This document shows, piece after piece, positions 1 to 10,676 of a DNA stretch of 64,000 nt (position 1 is its first letter; the number at the start of each line of letters is the position of its first letter). The notes beneath the pieces are model-generated. The model did not search any database. It had not been told where the DNA came from and saw only the letters and a program-made list of their open reading frames with translations. Origin of the DNA: Beroe forskalii (lineage: Eukaryota > Ctenophora > Nuda > Beroida > Beroidae); contig WFMF01000148.1 in NCBI GenBank assembly GCA_011033025.1, positions 62,001 through 126,000 on the forward strand, in the 5' to 3' direction. The translations under genes were made by a program, and so were the position numbers.

Positions 1-1792
1 TTGCCAATATATAAACTCGAATAGGATCCGCCCCCAAAGACAATACATATCTCAGTGAAATAGGGCTCACGGCTCATGGCACGTTTACCGATTGTTTGAG
101 TGTCTCTAATTGGGCTCAGGGCACGTTTTACCCAAATAATGGCACACACAGAGAACAGCTCTCATCATCACTGGCGCCAGTGTCTGATTATCTGATCTGA
201 TTGGTGGATCAGAGTGACGTCATAATCAGGCTGCAGAATGGTTAATTGAGTGCGTTGTATCGCCTACTTCTCCAATGCGCTCGGCTAATTGATGGCGCGT
301 GTATCGTAAGCTCGTGGCACGGACCTGTATCTTGTACACTGAGTTAGGAACATACCAATTATGTAGTGTTCATGAATGGGTTCCAGTCTGTTATCGATGA
401 ATGTCTAACTCTGATTAGGAATGCCAAATGATCAGTTGATCACGTACACCAGATATCCATGATGGGGTACGCTGCTCAGTTGAATACCCAGCAGGATCCC
501 CGTCTTGGGATGTCTAAATCTGGCAATTCATGCCAAGTGATTAGCGATCACGTACCAGTTTATCCTCTTATCATTGTATGTTGTTATGTTGTATGAGCAT
601 GTGGACTCGTGCATTGCCGCACTGTAAAGTGCGCATAATTTTCTGAATCTTGTCTTCTTTACTTCGCAGTTGATTTGTGTTCTACGTCTACATTTTTCAT
701 GAAACTTTCAACGTCCATTTTACGAACCACTTCTAAGATGTTGCATCTCCACCAGTATCAATTATTACAGTCGGCACAAATTTCTTCCGAATTTGTCCTT
801 TGAAACGTAGCAGACAGGGCAGAAAGCCTTAGAACGTCTGGGGAACGCGTTTTGATTCTCATTTCATAGTTTCTGAAAACATTTTAGTGATGCCCGTTTT
901 CTACGTTAATTTGTTTCATATGATTCTGGTTTATTATTTAGTTATTTGTTGACAGGTGACTACTTTGTATTGAGTGGCTTTGGGCGAATGTAACGCCGTA
1001 CGGAGATCATTGCATCATACATACTTTGTCTTTTGGTTAAGTCTGCGCACTTAAAACGGTAGTTTTTAAGCCGACCAATATCACGAATATCAAAGCCAAA
1101 TGAAGCTGACTGCAGCGACATTTCCTGTTTACGTATGTACGTTTAAGTTCTTTGTAATCTGTTTTGAAAGGCTGAACCATCCACCTTGGTTAAGTTTAAC
1201 CGCCCAGTCCTCCCCAAAGTAACTCTCCATGAGTTCCCCATATTTACTATCCAAGGTCCTCCGTGAGTCCCTTGAACAGTTCCAGGACTCCCCATGTTCC
1301 CTCTCTGAACTCTCCTGCAGCACTGCAGTCTGATGAGCCACACATTGCCTCCATAGTAACTCTCCATGAGTCCCCTTCTCTACTACCTGAAGTCCCCTGA
1401 ACCACTCCATTCCATCCTTGATTCACTCCGTGAACCACTCCAGACCTTGTTGTAACTGCTTGTTTATGCTCCGCACTACATAACAAGCTCCCTCATATTC
1501 CTCATATTTGTCGTGGGAAGAGTGAGCAGGCTGCTCACAAAAACTAGGCTGGAGAGAATGACGTCATTATCAGGGCTTAGAATGGAGAATTGATGAAGTC
1601 AGACCGTGTTCTTTTCAAGCGCGACATGTAGTTCCGCTGTCCTTTACACACTGAGTTCGTAATCATTGTGGATTTTCTGTTTTCTAGGAAGGAGGTGAAT
1701 TTGACGAATCCTAGAACTGCAGCTAGGGGCATATCATGGTCATGAGTTGAATAATTTATCATAAATTTCCAGCTTACTAGATCCCTCACCAC

Positions 1793-1900
1793 TCAGATCC
1801 CTCTCCCTCCCTAACCACTCAGATCTCCCTCCTCAAACCACTCACCAACTCAGATCTCTCTCCTGAAACCACTCAGATCTCTCTCCTGAAACCACTCGGT
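1793..1900. repeat. Short tandem repeat, about 27 bp unit
   Basis: The unit is ACCACTCAGATCTCTCTCC followed by TGAA, repeated about four times with decay. There is no coding sense. It is a small minisatellite. Confidence 0.7.
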
Positions 1901-2125
1901 AGTTTAATAAAACTTCCTGACACGGGCAGGTTCCACTCATTGAGAGGAGGTAGGTTTTATAACCCGGTAATGAATTTAATGAATGTAATGAATATCTGAT
2001 TAGCTCCTCACAGAGTGTGTTTGTCCGTGTGTTTGTGTGTCTCCCAGCTCGTGTTGTCGTGTTCCCGGCCCTCAGGCGTACATAACGCTATATAAACTAC
2101 ACGCGTCCTATTAACACTCCCTCGA

Positions 2126-2196
2126 CCAATCAGCACACTCCATGATGTCACATGACCGCTCATTAGCCAATGAGAGAGCAGGGATTGAGTCACGTG
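2126..2196. promoter_or_regulatory. CCAAT/CACGTG cluster
   Basis: Two CCAAT boxes (2126-2130, 2167-2171) and a GTCACGTGAC palindrome (core 2191-2196) lie within 71 bp. The order CCAAT, GAGAGAGCAGGGATTGAGT, CACGTG recurs in reverse complement near 4,502-4,540, so the two clusters look like inverted copies of one promoter-like module. No transcript is evident here. Function is inferred from motifs only. Confidence 0.35.
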
Positions 2197-3304
2197 ACCC
2201 ACACAATTTGTCGCATCTTGTCAAGAGTTCAGTAGTAGGGTAATTGGGTGAGGCTCCCCCACACACCAGCTCTCTCAGAGTACTGTGTAACACTGTCACA
2301 CAGACACACTCTGTTAACTGTGTGTGGTGATTGGAAGCGTGTGGTTAGTTGGTTAATTCGTTGGTTGGTTGGTTAATTCGTTATGTATTTTCACTGTCGT
2401 GTGTTTGACTGTCTCCCATTTTCACTGCTAGAATTAGTTCCATTTTCACTGTTAGAAGTAGAATTACTTCCATTTTCAATGCGATTTGCCGTTCGCATTT
2501 ATTTATTTCAGTATTACGTTAAACGTGTAACTCGCCGTGTGAATTAAGTGTTCAGCTAATTTCTCTGCCACTTTTCACTGCCGTATATTTATCATTTCGT
2601 AATTTAGACATTTGACTGCTAATTGAACTTCACTTCAGCTCAATAGGATGTTTTCTTTGGTGTAACGATAGATTCGTACCTTTCAATCGCTTCTGATCTC
2701 AGTTTTATCGTCATTTTCAAACTCTCTGAATAGTTTAATAATCTAAATCGTGGACAAGTCTTGAATATATTGCGTAGCTCCAGAATTCGCCCTTTTCAGT
2801 AGATTCCCACAGAACACAATGGTTTTTGTGCATATTACCCCATTACGCAATCCAAAGCTTTGCTGCAATGTGCACTATTTTAAGTGAGCACTATTCTGGG
2901 ATTCCAACAACTGGAGGAGGAAGGCTGCTTGTTACTACCTCCCGGCAGCTTGTCTCTCCTGGGGGATGAGAATCTGGGGAGGGGGCGGGAATTGTGTTGT
3001 TTTGATTTTAGTGGATTAACGGATCCGTCAAAGAATCCATCAAGTGATAGATGCGACCAAGAAAGTAGATTTGTAAGGCGATTGTAGGATGGGAGTTGCC
3101 ATCTGGGTAGCGATCTCTCTTCACGATCTCCTCTTACAAGCCACCCATTCACATTAAAGCAGTAAAGCTAACTCAGGAGATCTATGATCAGCCCTGAGGG
3201 GAGCGAATGTACAGCTTTCTCCAAGCAACACTAGGTCCTCGTCTCCTGTCATTACTTCACTTACCAAGAGGTGGGATGTATGCGCCTTTGCTTGTGCCTC
3301 TGTT

Positions 3305-3660
3305 TTCTTGAACTTACCCTGTTTACACCTACTCACCTAGCCTATCTGTCTCTTTACACCTTGCCCTTCCAATTCCGTCTGTTTACACCTCTGTGTCTAC
3401 CCTGGCTAATGGCGGGTGTGTTCAATTTGTATCTCCTTGTTGCTTTGTTCACGCTTTCCTTGTTCACGCTTAGCCCACCTGTCTGTAACTCTGTAAGTCT
3501 GTACTCAGTAGTCTGGCTGTAGTCTGTTTACACTTTGCCCATCTGTCTGTTTACACCTAGCTTTTCAGTTTTCTGTCTGTTTTCGCTGTGCCCTTCTATT
3601 TGTGTCTGCTTTGGCACGCGCCTGCCTGTCTATGTGTATTATTTGTGTTTCTCCCTTCAC
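3305..3660. repeat. Degenerate CTGTTTACACCT repeat
   Basis: Variants of CTGTTTACACCT recur irregularly over about 350 bp, alternating with CTTGCC/CTGTCTG tracts. The open frames over it (for example 3271-3522) are pyrimidine-rich low-complexity artefacts. Confidence 0.5.
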
Positions 3661-4282
3661 ACTTCCTTGCTTGCCACCCTGCCACCTTGCCCCCTGAGTG
3701 TGATCAGAGTGTGTGCTGTAGCACTGATTGAGTGATAGACTTCGAATAGTGACGTCATTATCAAGAGTTAGAGTGGTGTTTTACTAACATCACACCACCT
3801 AATGTGCTCAAGTGGCTGTGTATCAGTGTATAAGTGTGACATTGCACGTTAATAGTAGCACAAGTGTGCCTTTACTGGTACATTCTGCGTCCGTTTCTTA
3901 GCTGTTTCCCTGAACAACTGAAGGGAAACTTGTTACATTTTATTCCTTTTATCTTCCAGCTTTTCAACAGAGGAAGGTACTTGGCGTATCGACAACATTT
4001 CCAAACTTTTAACTTGGAAACTCCATTGTGCAGTCGAATATGACTCTAAAAACGATACCATTCACATTGTGACACAGTCTGCTGCTATAACTAGAATTGC
4101 GCCGTTTGCCACTGTTTGGCGTTTGTGTGCCGTATATTTCCATCTCTGGAGATTGAAACAGATGTAATTCCCCTATTTATCGTGTCTTTAAATTGAACTG
4201 ATATTTACGCCAGATTTTATCATTTCTGGATCAATGTTTCACGTTAGTTGCTCGTTTTTTTACTCCATAAGTCACTGAATGT

Positions 4283-4531
4283 CACGTGATCTCGAAGCTG
4301 TATTTTGATTGGCTGCTGTTTGTCTCGTGCTCCTAAAGCAGCGTTCTGATTGGTCAGTGCCTCTGGAGGTGTACTGCCCACCTCTCAACCCATCTTTACA
4401 ATCCATCAAGTTTGCTTGCCGAGTAATAATCGATACACACGTCTCCTGCAGTAGTTATATTTCATAAAACAGATCCTGCATTCTGATTGGATGTTGAATA
4501 TCACGTGACTCAATCCCAGTGCTCTGATTGG
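4283..4531. promoter_or_regulatory. CCAAT/CACGTG cluster 2
   Basis: Four ATTGG (inverted CCAAT) boxes at 4308, 4349, 4486 and 4527, with CACGTG palindromes at 4283 and 4502. Spacing and flanks at 4502-4540 mirror the 2126-2196 cluster in inverted orientation. It lies about 1.2 kb upstream of the alternative Hes exon at 5,719 and could be a promoter or enhancer. Confidence 0.4.
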
Positions 4532-4910
4532 CTATTGACTCTCCTGGGGGGTTCGCTGAGTGGTCTCGTGGAGGTTTTGTTAAGTTTCAAGGACACGCTC
4601 AGGTGCATGCCGTGAGACTTTGTGTGACTTTCTATCCTAACCAATTCTGTGTTTTATGACTTGTCGGATTCTGGTGACGTATCCATACCTGTTCTTGATG
4701 ATGCCAGTATCCTGATGATGCTAGTACCCTGGTATCTCCATAATATGTTGATTAATGGTTGGTATACCCGGACATATCAAGTCATTATTGAGATTTTGTA
4801 GACTTGCAGTTCAGAGACGATTTCCTTCACTTTGTGTGATTCTATCGATCTACTTCTTATAATGCGTCACCACTCAGCATAGGTTTATTACAAGATCGTA
4901 GACCACCTGA

Positions 4911-4918
4911 TTCCCACG
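4911..4918 (-). promoter_or_regulatory. CSL/Su(H) consensus site
   Basis: TTCCCACG, the reverse complement of CGTGGGAA, is an exact match to the Su(H)/RBPJ consensus. A single 8-mer is weak alone, but Hes genes are classic Notch targets and further matches lie in the Hes locus (7127, 7998, 8130). Confidence 0.3.
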
Positions 4919-5718
4919 AGACTGGTTTAGAGATAAGAGATTATCTGATCACTCTCACCCGATAAGTTTTGGCAGTATTTTAAGCTGATTATTTTAATCG
5001 ACTGAAAGTCCTGCTCAAAACAAACCGTTTTGTCGTCATCAAGTTACTACGTTGTACCATGATGATGACTTCACTGTTAGCTGTCCACCATTCGTGATTT
5101 TTGGAAATCATTATATCGTAATACGTAATTTATGAAATTATCAATGATAACAAAATGCGATAATCATTGATTGCTCTTGCCCCAATTGTACGAATTTACA
5201 TTGTTATCTTTTTCTATTATCTTATCTTTTTACCTGTCAGTTTTTCGTTTTGACCTTTCTTGACATTTTCATTTATTTCCACTTCTAATATTGAACGTTA
5301 CGGAATAATGAAACTTTGAAAACATCTTCGAATTTTATCATTGTCCTCTTTCCCTTAAAATCCTCAAAATTGTTCCACTGTAAGCTGTTCCTTATTTAGT
5401 TCCCTTCCCTTCCCAACCACCCAACTCTTCAATAATTTTCCTAAACCCTCTTCAGTTTGTAATCCGTATACTTGGTTTTCTCTCCTGATTTTCCTCAAAT
5501 CCTTTGATCGTTTGATAACCCCTCTGTCATTACCAATACTGACTCTTATTCTCCCTGATTCTAACCACACTCAAAATGAGAGTGTGGTTACTAGTAGTAG
5601 TAACCACACTCTCATTGTAGATTACCCATCTCCAATTTACCAATCCTCTTTTTCTTCCATCTCCTATTTCTAATTCTATTCTTCCCATTTGAGATGTTAT
5701 CACCGATGTAGAAGATTC

Positions 5719-5760
5719 ATGGAGTCTGCATTTGCTGCTGGAGGCAACTACGACGCCAAG
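5719..5760 (+). CDS. Hes: Alternative first coding exon of Hes
   Basis: An ATG-initiated 14-codon exon (MESAFAAGGNYDAK) ends at a strong donor, AAG|GTAAGC, in phase 0. This matches the phase-0 acceptor of the bHLH exon at 9628. A minimal start-stop element, ATG TAG, lies at 5706-5711, eight bases upstream of this ATG. The intron to 9628 would be 3.9 kb. The competing first exon at 8207-8221 lies just downstream of promoter-like sequence, so this one may be a distal alternative promoter product or a chance match. Confidence 0.4.
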
Positions 5761-7429
5761 GTAAGCTGAGTTTTTCAAATATTTACCCGAATTGTTTAAG
5801 CAAAATATGTTTTTTAGTTTTTTTTTTACTGAACTCTTGCAAAATGGTAGATTGTTCGTTGTTTAGTTGTTCGTTGTCAGTTCTTGTGTCACGGTATGTT
5901 GCACTTTGTCACTAAAATCAGCTGCTGTGAAATCCTTCAGTTGTGAACCTCTGCTGCTTTCGTAGTGCTTCAGTCTTGTGATATCTCAAAGGGAATGTAT
6001 GTACTTCAATAGCTTTTAATAGAGGATTCCTGGCGTTCCTAAGCAACATGTATTCTTTTGAGGTGTTGCTATGGAGTTGCTATGGGTGTTGCTTAGGAGC
6101 TGCCAAGGGAGTTGCCATGGGTGTTGGTGCTCTCTCCAATGTTGTTGGGAAGATACTGCGGGTGTCCAGTTGTTAATATGGGTGTTGCTATTAGAAGTGT
6201 GGTGATTGCTGGAGTTAATGAAGTTTACAGAGTGTTCTGGAGTGCCATGGACTACTGTTACTGTATTATTTGCCATTATTATGGGATGTTTGCTGATTGT
6301 TGGCGTTTATGGAGTGATATGCACGTGTCTAGAACTTATACAGCTGTGTTTTAACAAGTAACACTGAGTATGTATCCTCCCTGGTACTAAAAACACACTG
6401 CCTCTTGTCAAAGTCACTGTCTTGAGTTTTACTCGACCCATCTGCGTCATGAACACCCCATTCTAATGTATGATAATGACGTCATCACACCCTAGTACTA
6501 TTCTGGACAAGCAATAGTACGTGCTGTGTGAACTGTGTTTAAAGTTGGTGGGATGCTAAATATAGGCAGTTCATATTCCGGCAATTCCTTTCATTTCCCA
6601 CGCCTTCAGATTCAATGAATTTACATTAATTCTTTCCATTAATTGGAATTTCAATTTCACCCTAACTTCACAATGGACGCATTGTATCTTCTGCTGCTGC
6701 CTGGTGCCATCTGTGTGTCCTTTCATGGAGTTTTTACATTTCTTCTTGGTTTGCATACAAAACAAAGTCGGTTGGCTGTCCATTATGACGACATAACCTT
6801 TTATTCAAGTTGGGGATTGATGACGTCAAGCAGCTTGTTTCCTGAATTCTCAGCTCTTGAATCATCCAGTCCACACCGTGCTTTTCTAAACTCACATACG
6901 ATAAAGTTTGGGTATTTGACAGCCCTTCTCGCACCTGATAATGACCTCATCAACTCCCCATCCTAACCCCAGGTTGTGACATCATTCTCAGAGAGACCCT
7001 TGGGCCTTGATGCGACTCTGAAAAGCCCCCTTTGCTCTGAGTCTCCGATATTCCGACAAAAACAAAGCGTTAGAAAACCCACTTTCCCACACTAGAAACT
7101 TATTTTCCTCTTAATTGTAATTACTCCGTGGGAATTAATCCTCCGAGCTTTCTGCGGACTGCATCTCCTCGGCCTCCGATTGGCTAGTTACCGCCAGGCT
7201 CGGGCTGTGATTGGTCCTTGTGAATCCAGATACCTGCAGCGCTCAGTAATTGAATAACGAGAATTAGGACGACCCTCAGGGCTCTGACACATTGCTCCCA
7301 GCCAGCAAGAGACTTCACACCACCGCTCTGTCATTGAGTCATTGATCCTGGAAATACTGCCCTGCTTGGTGACGTCATCAACCTGTCACCCTGGTGACAT
7401 CACCATGACAACAGCATTTCCACTTCATG
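5761..7429. other. Non-coding, putative Hes intron 1 or upstream region
   Basis: No exon is recognised. Near 6,060-6,260 there are loose repeats of GTTGCTATGGGTGTTG type. The dispersed TGACGTCA repeat is present at 6477 and, in variant form, near 6,940. From about 7,080 onward the sequence becomes promoter-like: CSL-type sites at 7084 and 7127 and ATTGG boxes at 7179 and 7210. Confidence 0.5.
7084..7214. promoter_or_regulatory. CSL-type sites with CCAAT boxes
   Basis: TTCCCACA at 7084-7091 and CGTGGGAA at 7127-7134 are Su(H)/RBPJ-type sites in opposite orientation, 35 bp apart. ATTGG boxes follow at 7179 and 7210. With the sites at 7998 and 8130 this gives at least four CSL-type matches within 1.1 kb upstream of the 8207 exon. 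Notch regulation of Hes genes is established; its operation here is inference. Confidence 0.35.
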
Positions 7430-7985
7430 GAAAGTAGCCAGGAAGTGGGTTGCATGCAGCTGGCAAGTAGCCAGGAAGTGGGTTGTGGCTGGCAAGTAGC
7501 CAGGAAGTGGGTTGTGGCTGGCAAGTAGCCAGTAAGTGGGTTGTGGCTGGCAAGTAGCCAGGAAGTGGGTTGTGGCTGAAAAAGCAGCCAGGAAGTGGGT
7601 TGTGGCTGGCAAGTAGCCAGGAAGTGGGTTGTGGCTGGCAAGTAGCCAGGAAGTGGGTTGTGGCTGGCAAGTAGCCAGGAAGTGGGTTGTGGCTGGCAAG
7701 TAGCCAGGAAGTGGGTTGTGGCTGGCAAGTAGCCAGGAAGTGGGTTGTGGCTGGCAAGTAGCCAGGAAGTGGGTTGTGGCTGGCAAGTAGCCAGGAAGTG
7801 GGCAGTGGGCTGGCAAGTAGCCAGGAAGTGGGTTGTGGCTGGCAAGTAGCCAGGAAGTGGGTTGTGGCTGGCAGCCAGGAAGTGGGTTGTGGCAAGTAGC
7901 CAGGAAGTAGGCAGTGGGCTGGCAAGTAGCCAGGAAGTGGGTTGTGGCTGGCAAGTAGCCAGGAAGTGGGCAGTGGGCTGGCACA
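7430..7985. repeat. 29-bp minisatellite, about 18-19 copies
   Basis: The unit is GGCAAGTAGCCAGGAAGTGG followed by GTTGTGGCT. A few units carry variants (GGCAGTGGGCT, or a shortened GGCAGCCAGG). Because 29 is not a multiple of 3 and the unit lacks stops, all three minus-strand frames stay open, which creates spurious ORFs of up to 289 codons. The near-palindromic core CTGGCAAGTAGCCAG reappears inverted just after the Hes stop codon. Confidence 0.95.
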
Positions 7986-7997
7986 CGCTCTCAGCTT

Positions 7998-8206
7998 TTC
8001 CCACGAGCTCCTGTTCATTAATAGCCCCGTATAAATTACACTGCGGCCCACGTTCCAAGGCTCTCTCCTGCTATTGGCTGGTGACCTCTGTTCTCCACTC
8101 TGATTGGCTGGTGAGTGTGCGAGGGCTGATTCCCACGCTACTCGAGCTAGGGGGCATGCAGCAGCAGCCTGCAGTGATTTCCTGAGATTCTCTGAGCGCC
8201 AACAAC
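7998..8206 (+). promoter_or_regulatory. Hes: Putative Hes promoter and 5' UTR
   Basis: Two exact CSL sites (TTCCCACG at 7998-8005 and 8130-8137), a TATAAAT box at 8030-8036 and two ATTGG boxes (8073, 8103) lie within 140 bp, directly upstream of the short exon at 8207. A short upstream ORF (ATG at 8155, stop at about 8185) sits in the presumed 5' UTR. This is the best core-promoter candidate in the window. No start-site evidence exists. Confidence 0.5.
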
Positions 8207-8534
8207 ATGTTGTCTGACGAGGTAGCACCTTCTCTACTTTACTTGTATAGTGACTTGTACTGTGTATACATTGTACTGTGTATACAGCATACACTATACA
8301 GTGTACTCATACTGTATATTGTATAGTGTATACTGTATACACTTTACAACAACATGTTGTCTGACGAGGTAGCGAGCACCCTTACTTGTATAGTTGTATA
8401 CATTTCATTACTATTGCGTGTATTGTATAGTGTATACATTGTACTGTGTATACAGCATACACTATACTGTGTACATACACTTTTACAGTATATGTTGTCT
8501 TTACAACAACATGTTGTCTGACGAGGTAGCGAGC
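8200..8534 (+). repeat. Triplicated Hes first exon with splice donor
   Basis: The segment CAACAACATGTTGTCTGACG plus AGGTAGC occurs three times, with ATGs at 8207, 8354 and 8511 (spacing 147 and 157 bp). Each copy contains ATG, codons for LSDE and the GAG|GTAGC donor. A degraded fourth copy (GCATGTTGTAGCGAG) lies near 9,022. Any of the three could serve as the first coding exon with the same protein result. Confidence 0.85.
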
Positions 8535-10612
8535 ACCTTCTCTATTTTACTTGTATAGTGACTTGTATAGTTGTACTGTGTATACAGCATACACTATACA
8601 GTGTACTCATACTGTATACTGTATAGTAAGCGGTTACATGTCGAAGTGGTGACCGTATACCGCAACTTACATGGTCGAGGCGACAGCCGAGACTGTGTAA
8701 GTTGGATAATGGACGAGGCGTGCCGAGTTCATTATCGAAGGTATACGGTCACAGCTGAGATCATGGAACCGGATTATACCCCGACCGGAAACAGCTGGGA
8801 CCGACTATTCTTTGACCAAACAACAGTATTTCTTCCCACTTGGGTCTGACGACCCTCGTCCGGATTCAACGCTTAAGTAGATTTTTGAGTGCTCCTTCAT
8901 AAAATCAAATTTCATTTCAAGCTTTTTTGCACTGTAATTCAGTGGAGACCGTATAACCAAACTTACACGGTCGCTAAAACAAGCTTGGGAGGGGTATAAT
9001 GTATACTGTATACACTTTACAGCATGTTGTAGCGAGAACCTTAACTTGTATACATTTCATTATTTTACTGTTGTGTATAGTTTGTACATTGTATACATTG
9101 TACAGTCATGCAGTGTTTATAATGTACATTGTATTACAGTGTATACTGTGTACATAATTTTGCAGTGTATGGTGAACTACATGTATCAGTATCTTGTACT
9201 CGAGTGAAGTGTTGTTCCTAAGGTTGTACATACAATGTATACTGCAACTTGTACATTGTACATTGTGTATCGATTTCCGTAGGATGTAATAGCCTACCGG
9301 TATCAATATCCAATCACCTATGTACTGATTAATTTGATGTTTCCATACTTATCCTAAATGAAAGGTCAGGTAGAGGGACTCTTCTAGAAGCAAATAACGT
9401 CATCGTGATTGATCGTGTCATCTTACTGTGATTGCGTCATTTTGGTGTCGTAGTCATGAAATAGCACGGCTTTTTATGTACGGTGCTACGAAAATATGGA
9501 GATTTGAAGGATGTATGGTACCTGCTGGGTGTGTTGTGTGCTCTGTTCTCTGTAGTACCTAATCTTCTGTATTATTTTCTGATCTGCTTCAACGTTCCAG
9601 AGTATTTACCATGTTCCAATGTTTCAGGGTTGCAAGTTGCCTAAGCCGCTAGTTGAGAAGCGACGAAGAGCCCGATTCAACAAAAGCCTCGAGGAATTGG
9701 TGAGTTTAATACCTTAAATTGGTGGGTTATTATTGTGTAAATTGATTTACCTTTAAGTTACTTCTTTAGTTGACTGTCTAACGCTACCAATTAACATTTA
9801 ACAATAACAAGAACTGATAATGACCTTTTCCACTTATTATTTGATAATTGAGCCTTTACCCTTACCCCCAATCTTAATTTGAATGTGGCATTTACCTCTA
9901 ACTTGTTTCAGAAACACTTAGTGCCTGAAATGGCTCACGGAGCCATCAGAATGGATAAAGCAGACATACTCGAACTGACCGTGTCCCATTTGAAGGCTTT
10001 ACAAGACGAATGTGCCAATGATGAGTTTAACTCTAAATTAATGGTTTATTCATCAATTTGACTGTCGTGAAAGTGTATTTGCAATTTTATTGTAAGTTTT
10101 TAGCATTGCATGTTGCCATGGCAATATTCTTTCCCCTTTCTAGCATTTTGTCCATAGTAACCCCCTCCTCTCCCCCAGACGGTGACGGTGCAGCGGACCC
10201 CTCCTACACAGACGGGTTTAAGCGGTGTATAGACGAGACAGCCAACGTAATCCTGAACACAGCAGTACCGGAGGAGATAAAGCAGCATTTCATCACCCAA
10301 CTCAAGCTGCTATCCCTGGGTCACGACACTTACTCCCCCCTCACTCCAGAGTACCAGCGTCACGATCTGAACCGCACCTCCCTCCCCTCATCTGCTCTAG
10401 CACCACTCAACCCCGCCTCCTTATTCCCCTCGGCTTCGCCTCTTTCCACCACCACCAGCCCTCTCAACCTCAACTCCAGCCCTACGGACAGACTCAGCGC
10501 CTTTAACCCCGTGGAAAATAACAGGACAGCAATCAAGCAGGAAATCCACAGTCCGAATAACTCAGAGTCTGCCAAGTCCTCAGCTGGCAATGGCATCTGG
10601 AGGCCCTGGTAG
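8207..10612 (+). CDS. Hes: Hes/Hairy-type bHLH-Orange repressor
   Basis: Exons: 8207-8221 (MLSDE; alternative first exon 5719-5760), 9628-9699, 9912-10011, 10179-10612. The product is about 206 residues with MLSDE, or 215 with the other start. The basic region and helix 1 (KPLVEKRRRARFNKSLEEL) carry the Hes-specific proline. Helix 2 is KADILELTVSHLKALQ. The Orange domain starts at YTDGFKRCIDETANVIL. A Ser/Thr/Pro-rich linker leads to a C-terminal WRPW, the Groucho/TLE-binding tetrapeptide. Introns after the basic region exon match the usual Hes gene structure. Such proteins bind N/E-boxes as dimers and repress Notch-responsive and neurogenic genes. Weak point: the exon 3 donor (GAAT|GTGCCA at 10012) is poor, but it is the only one I find that gives the required phase. 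Phe replaces the usual Ile in RARIN. Confidence 0.9.
8240..9270. repeat. GTATAC/TGTACA-rich simple repeat
   Basis: Blocks of TGTACTGTGTATACAGCATA type recur around 8,260, 8,440, 8,575 and 9,060-9,260. They are highly self-complementary and separate the triplicated exon copies. A short relative occurs near 15,935-15,975. They probably aid local duplication by slippage or cruciform formation (inference). Confidence 0.7.
8640..8760. repeat. Small inverted-repeat element (GTGACCGTATACC ends)
   Basis: GTGACCGTATACCGCAACTT near 8,650 is answered by GGTATACGGTCAC near 8,738-8,751, with internal TCGAGGCG/GCCGAG arms. A related segment lies at about 8,945-8,990 and another in MFSD14 intron 7 at about 13,337-13,382 (CTCGGCTTCGCCTCGACCAT then GCAAGTTGCGGTATACGGTC). 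It looks like a mobile fold-back or MITE family. Confidence 0.55.
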
Positions 10613-10626
10613 CACCCCACATGATA

Positions 10627-10676
10627 TTCCTGGCTACTTGCCAGCTCATGATATTCCTGGCTAGCTGCCAGACACC
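10627..10676. repeat. 3' UTR copies of the intronic minisatellite core
   Basis: CTGGCTACTTGCCAG, fifteen bases after the WRPW stop, is the exact reverse complement of the core of the 7430-7985 minisatellite. A second, imperfect copy (CTGGCTAGCTGCCAG) follows. Each copy is preceded by CATGATATTC. Confidence 0.8.

Larger units (their letters stand above)
1..5718. other. Non-coding region upstream of Hes
   Basis: I see no convincing coding exon in this 5.7 kb. Open frames are short, low in complexity and lack splice context. It holds short repeats (a CTCCATGAGT-containing segment near 1,217 and again near 1,354), a 27-bp tandem repeat near 1,800-1,900, a degenerate CTGTTTACACCT repeat near 3,300-3,660, three copies of the dispersed TGACGTCA-centred repeat (215, 1559, 3750), and CCAAT/CACGTG clusters. 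It probably contains regulatory DNA for the Hes gene, but that is inference from position and motifs. Confidence 0.6.

Noticed and set aside
2880-3336. Possible small genes on the minus strand (60-90 codons)
   Set aside because: No domain, no splice context, and an overlapping frame on the other strand is equally open.
7378-8294. Long minus-strand ORFs of 194-289 codons (repeated HFLATCQPQPTSWLL)
   Set aside because: They translate a 29-bp minisatellite lacking stops; all three frames are open and no splice or domain support exists.
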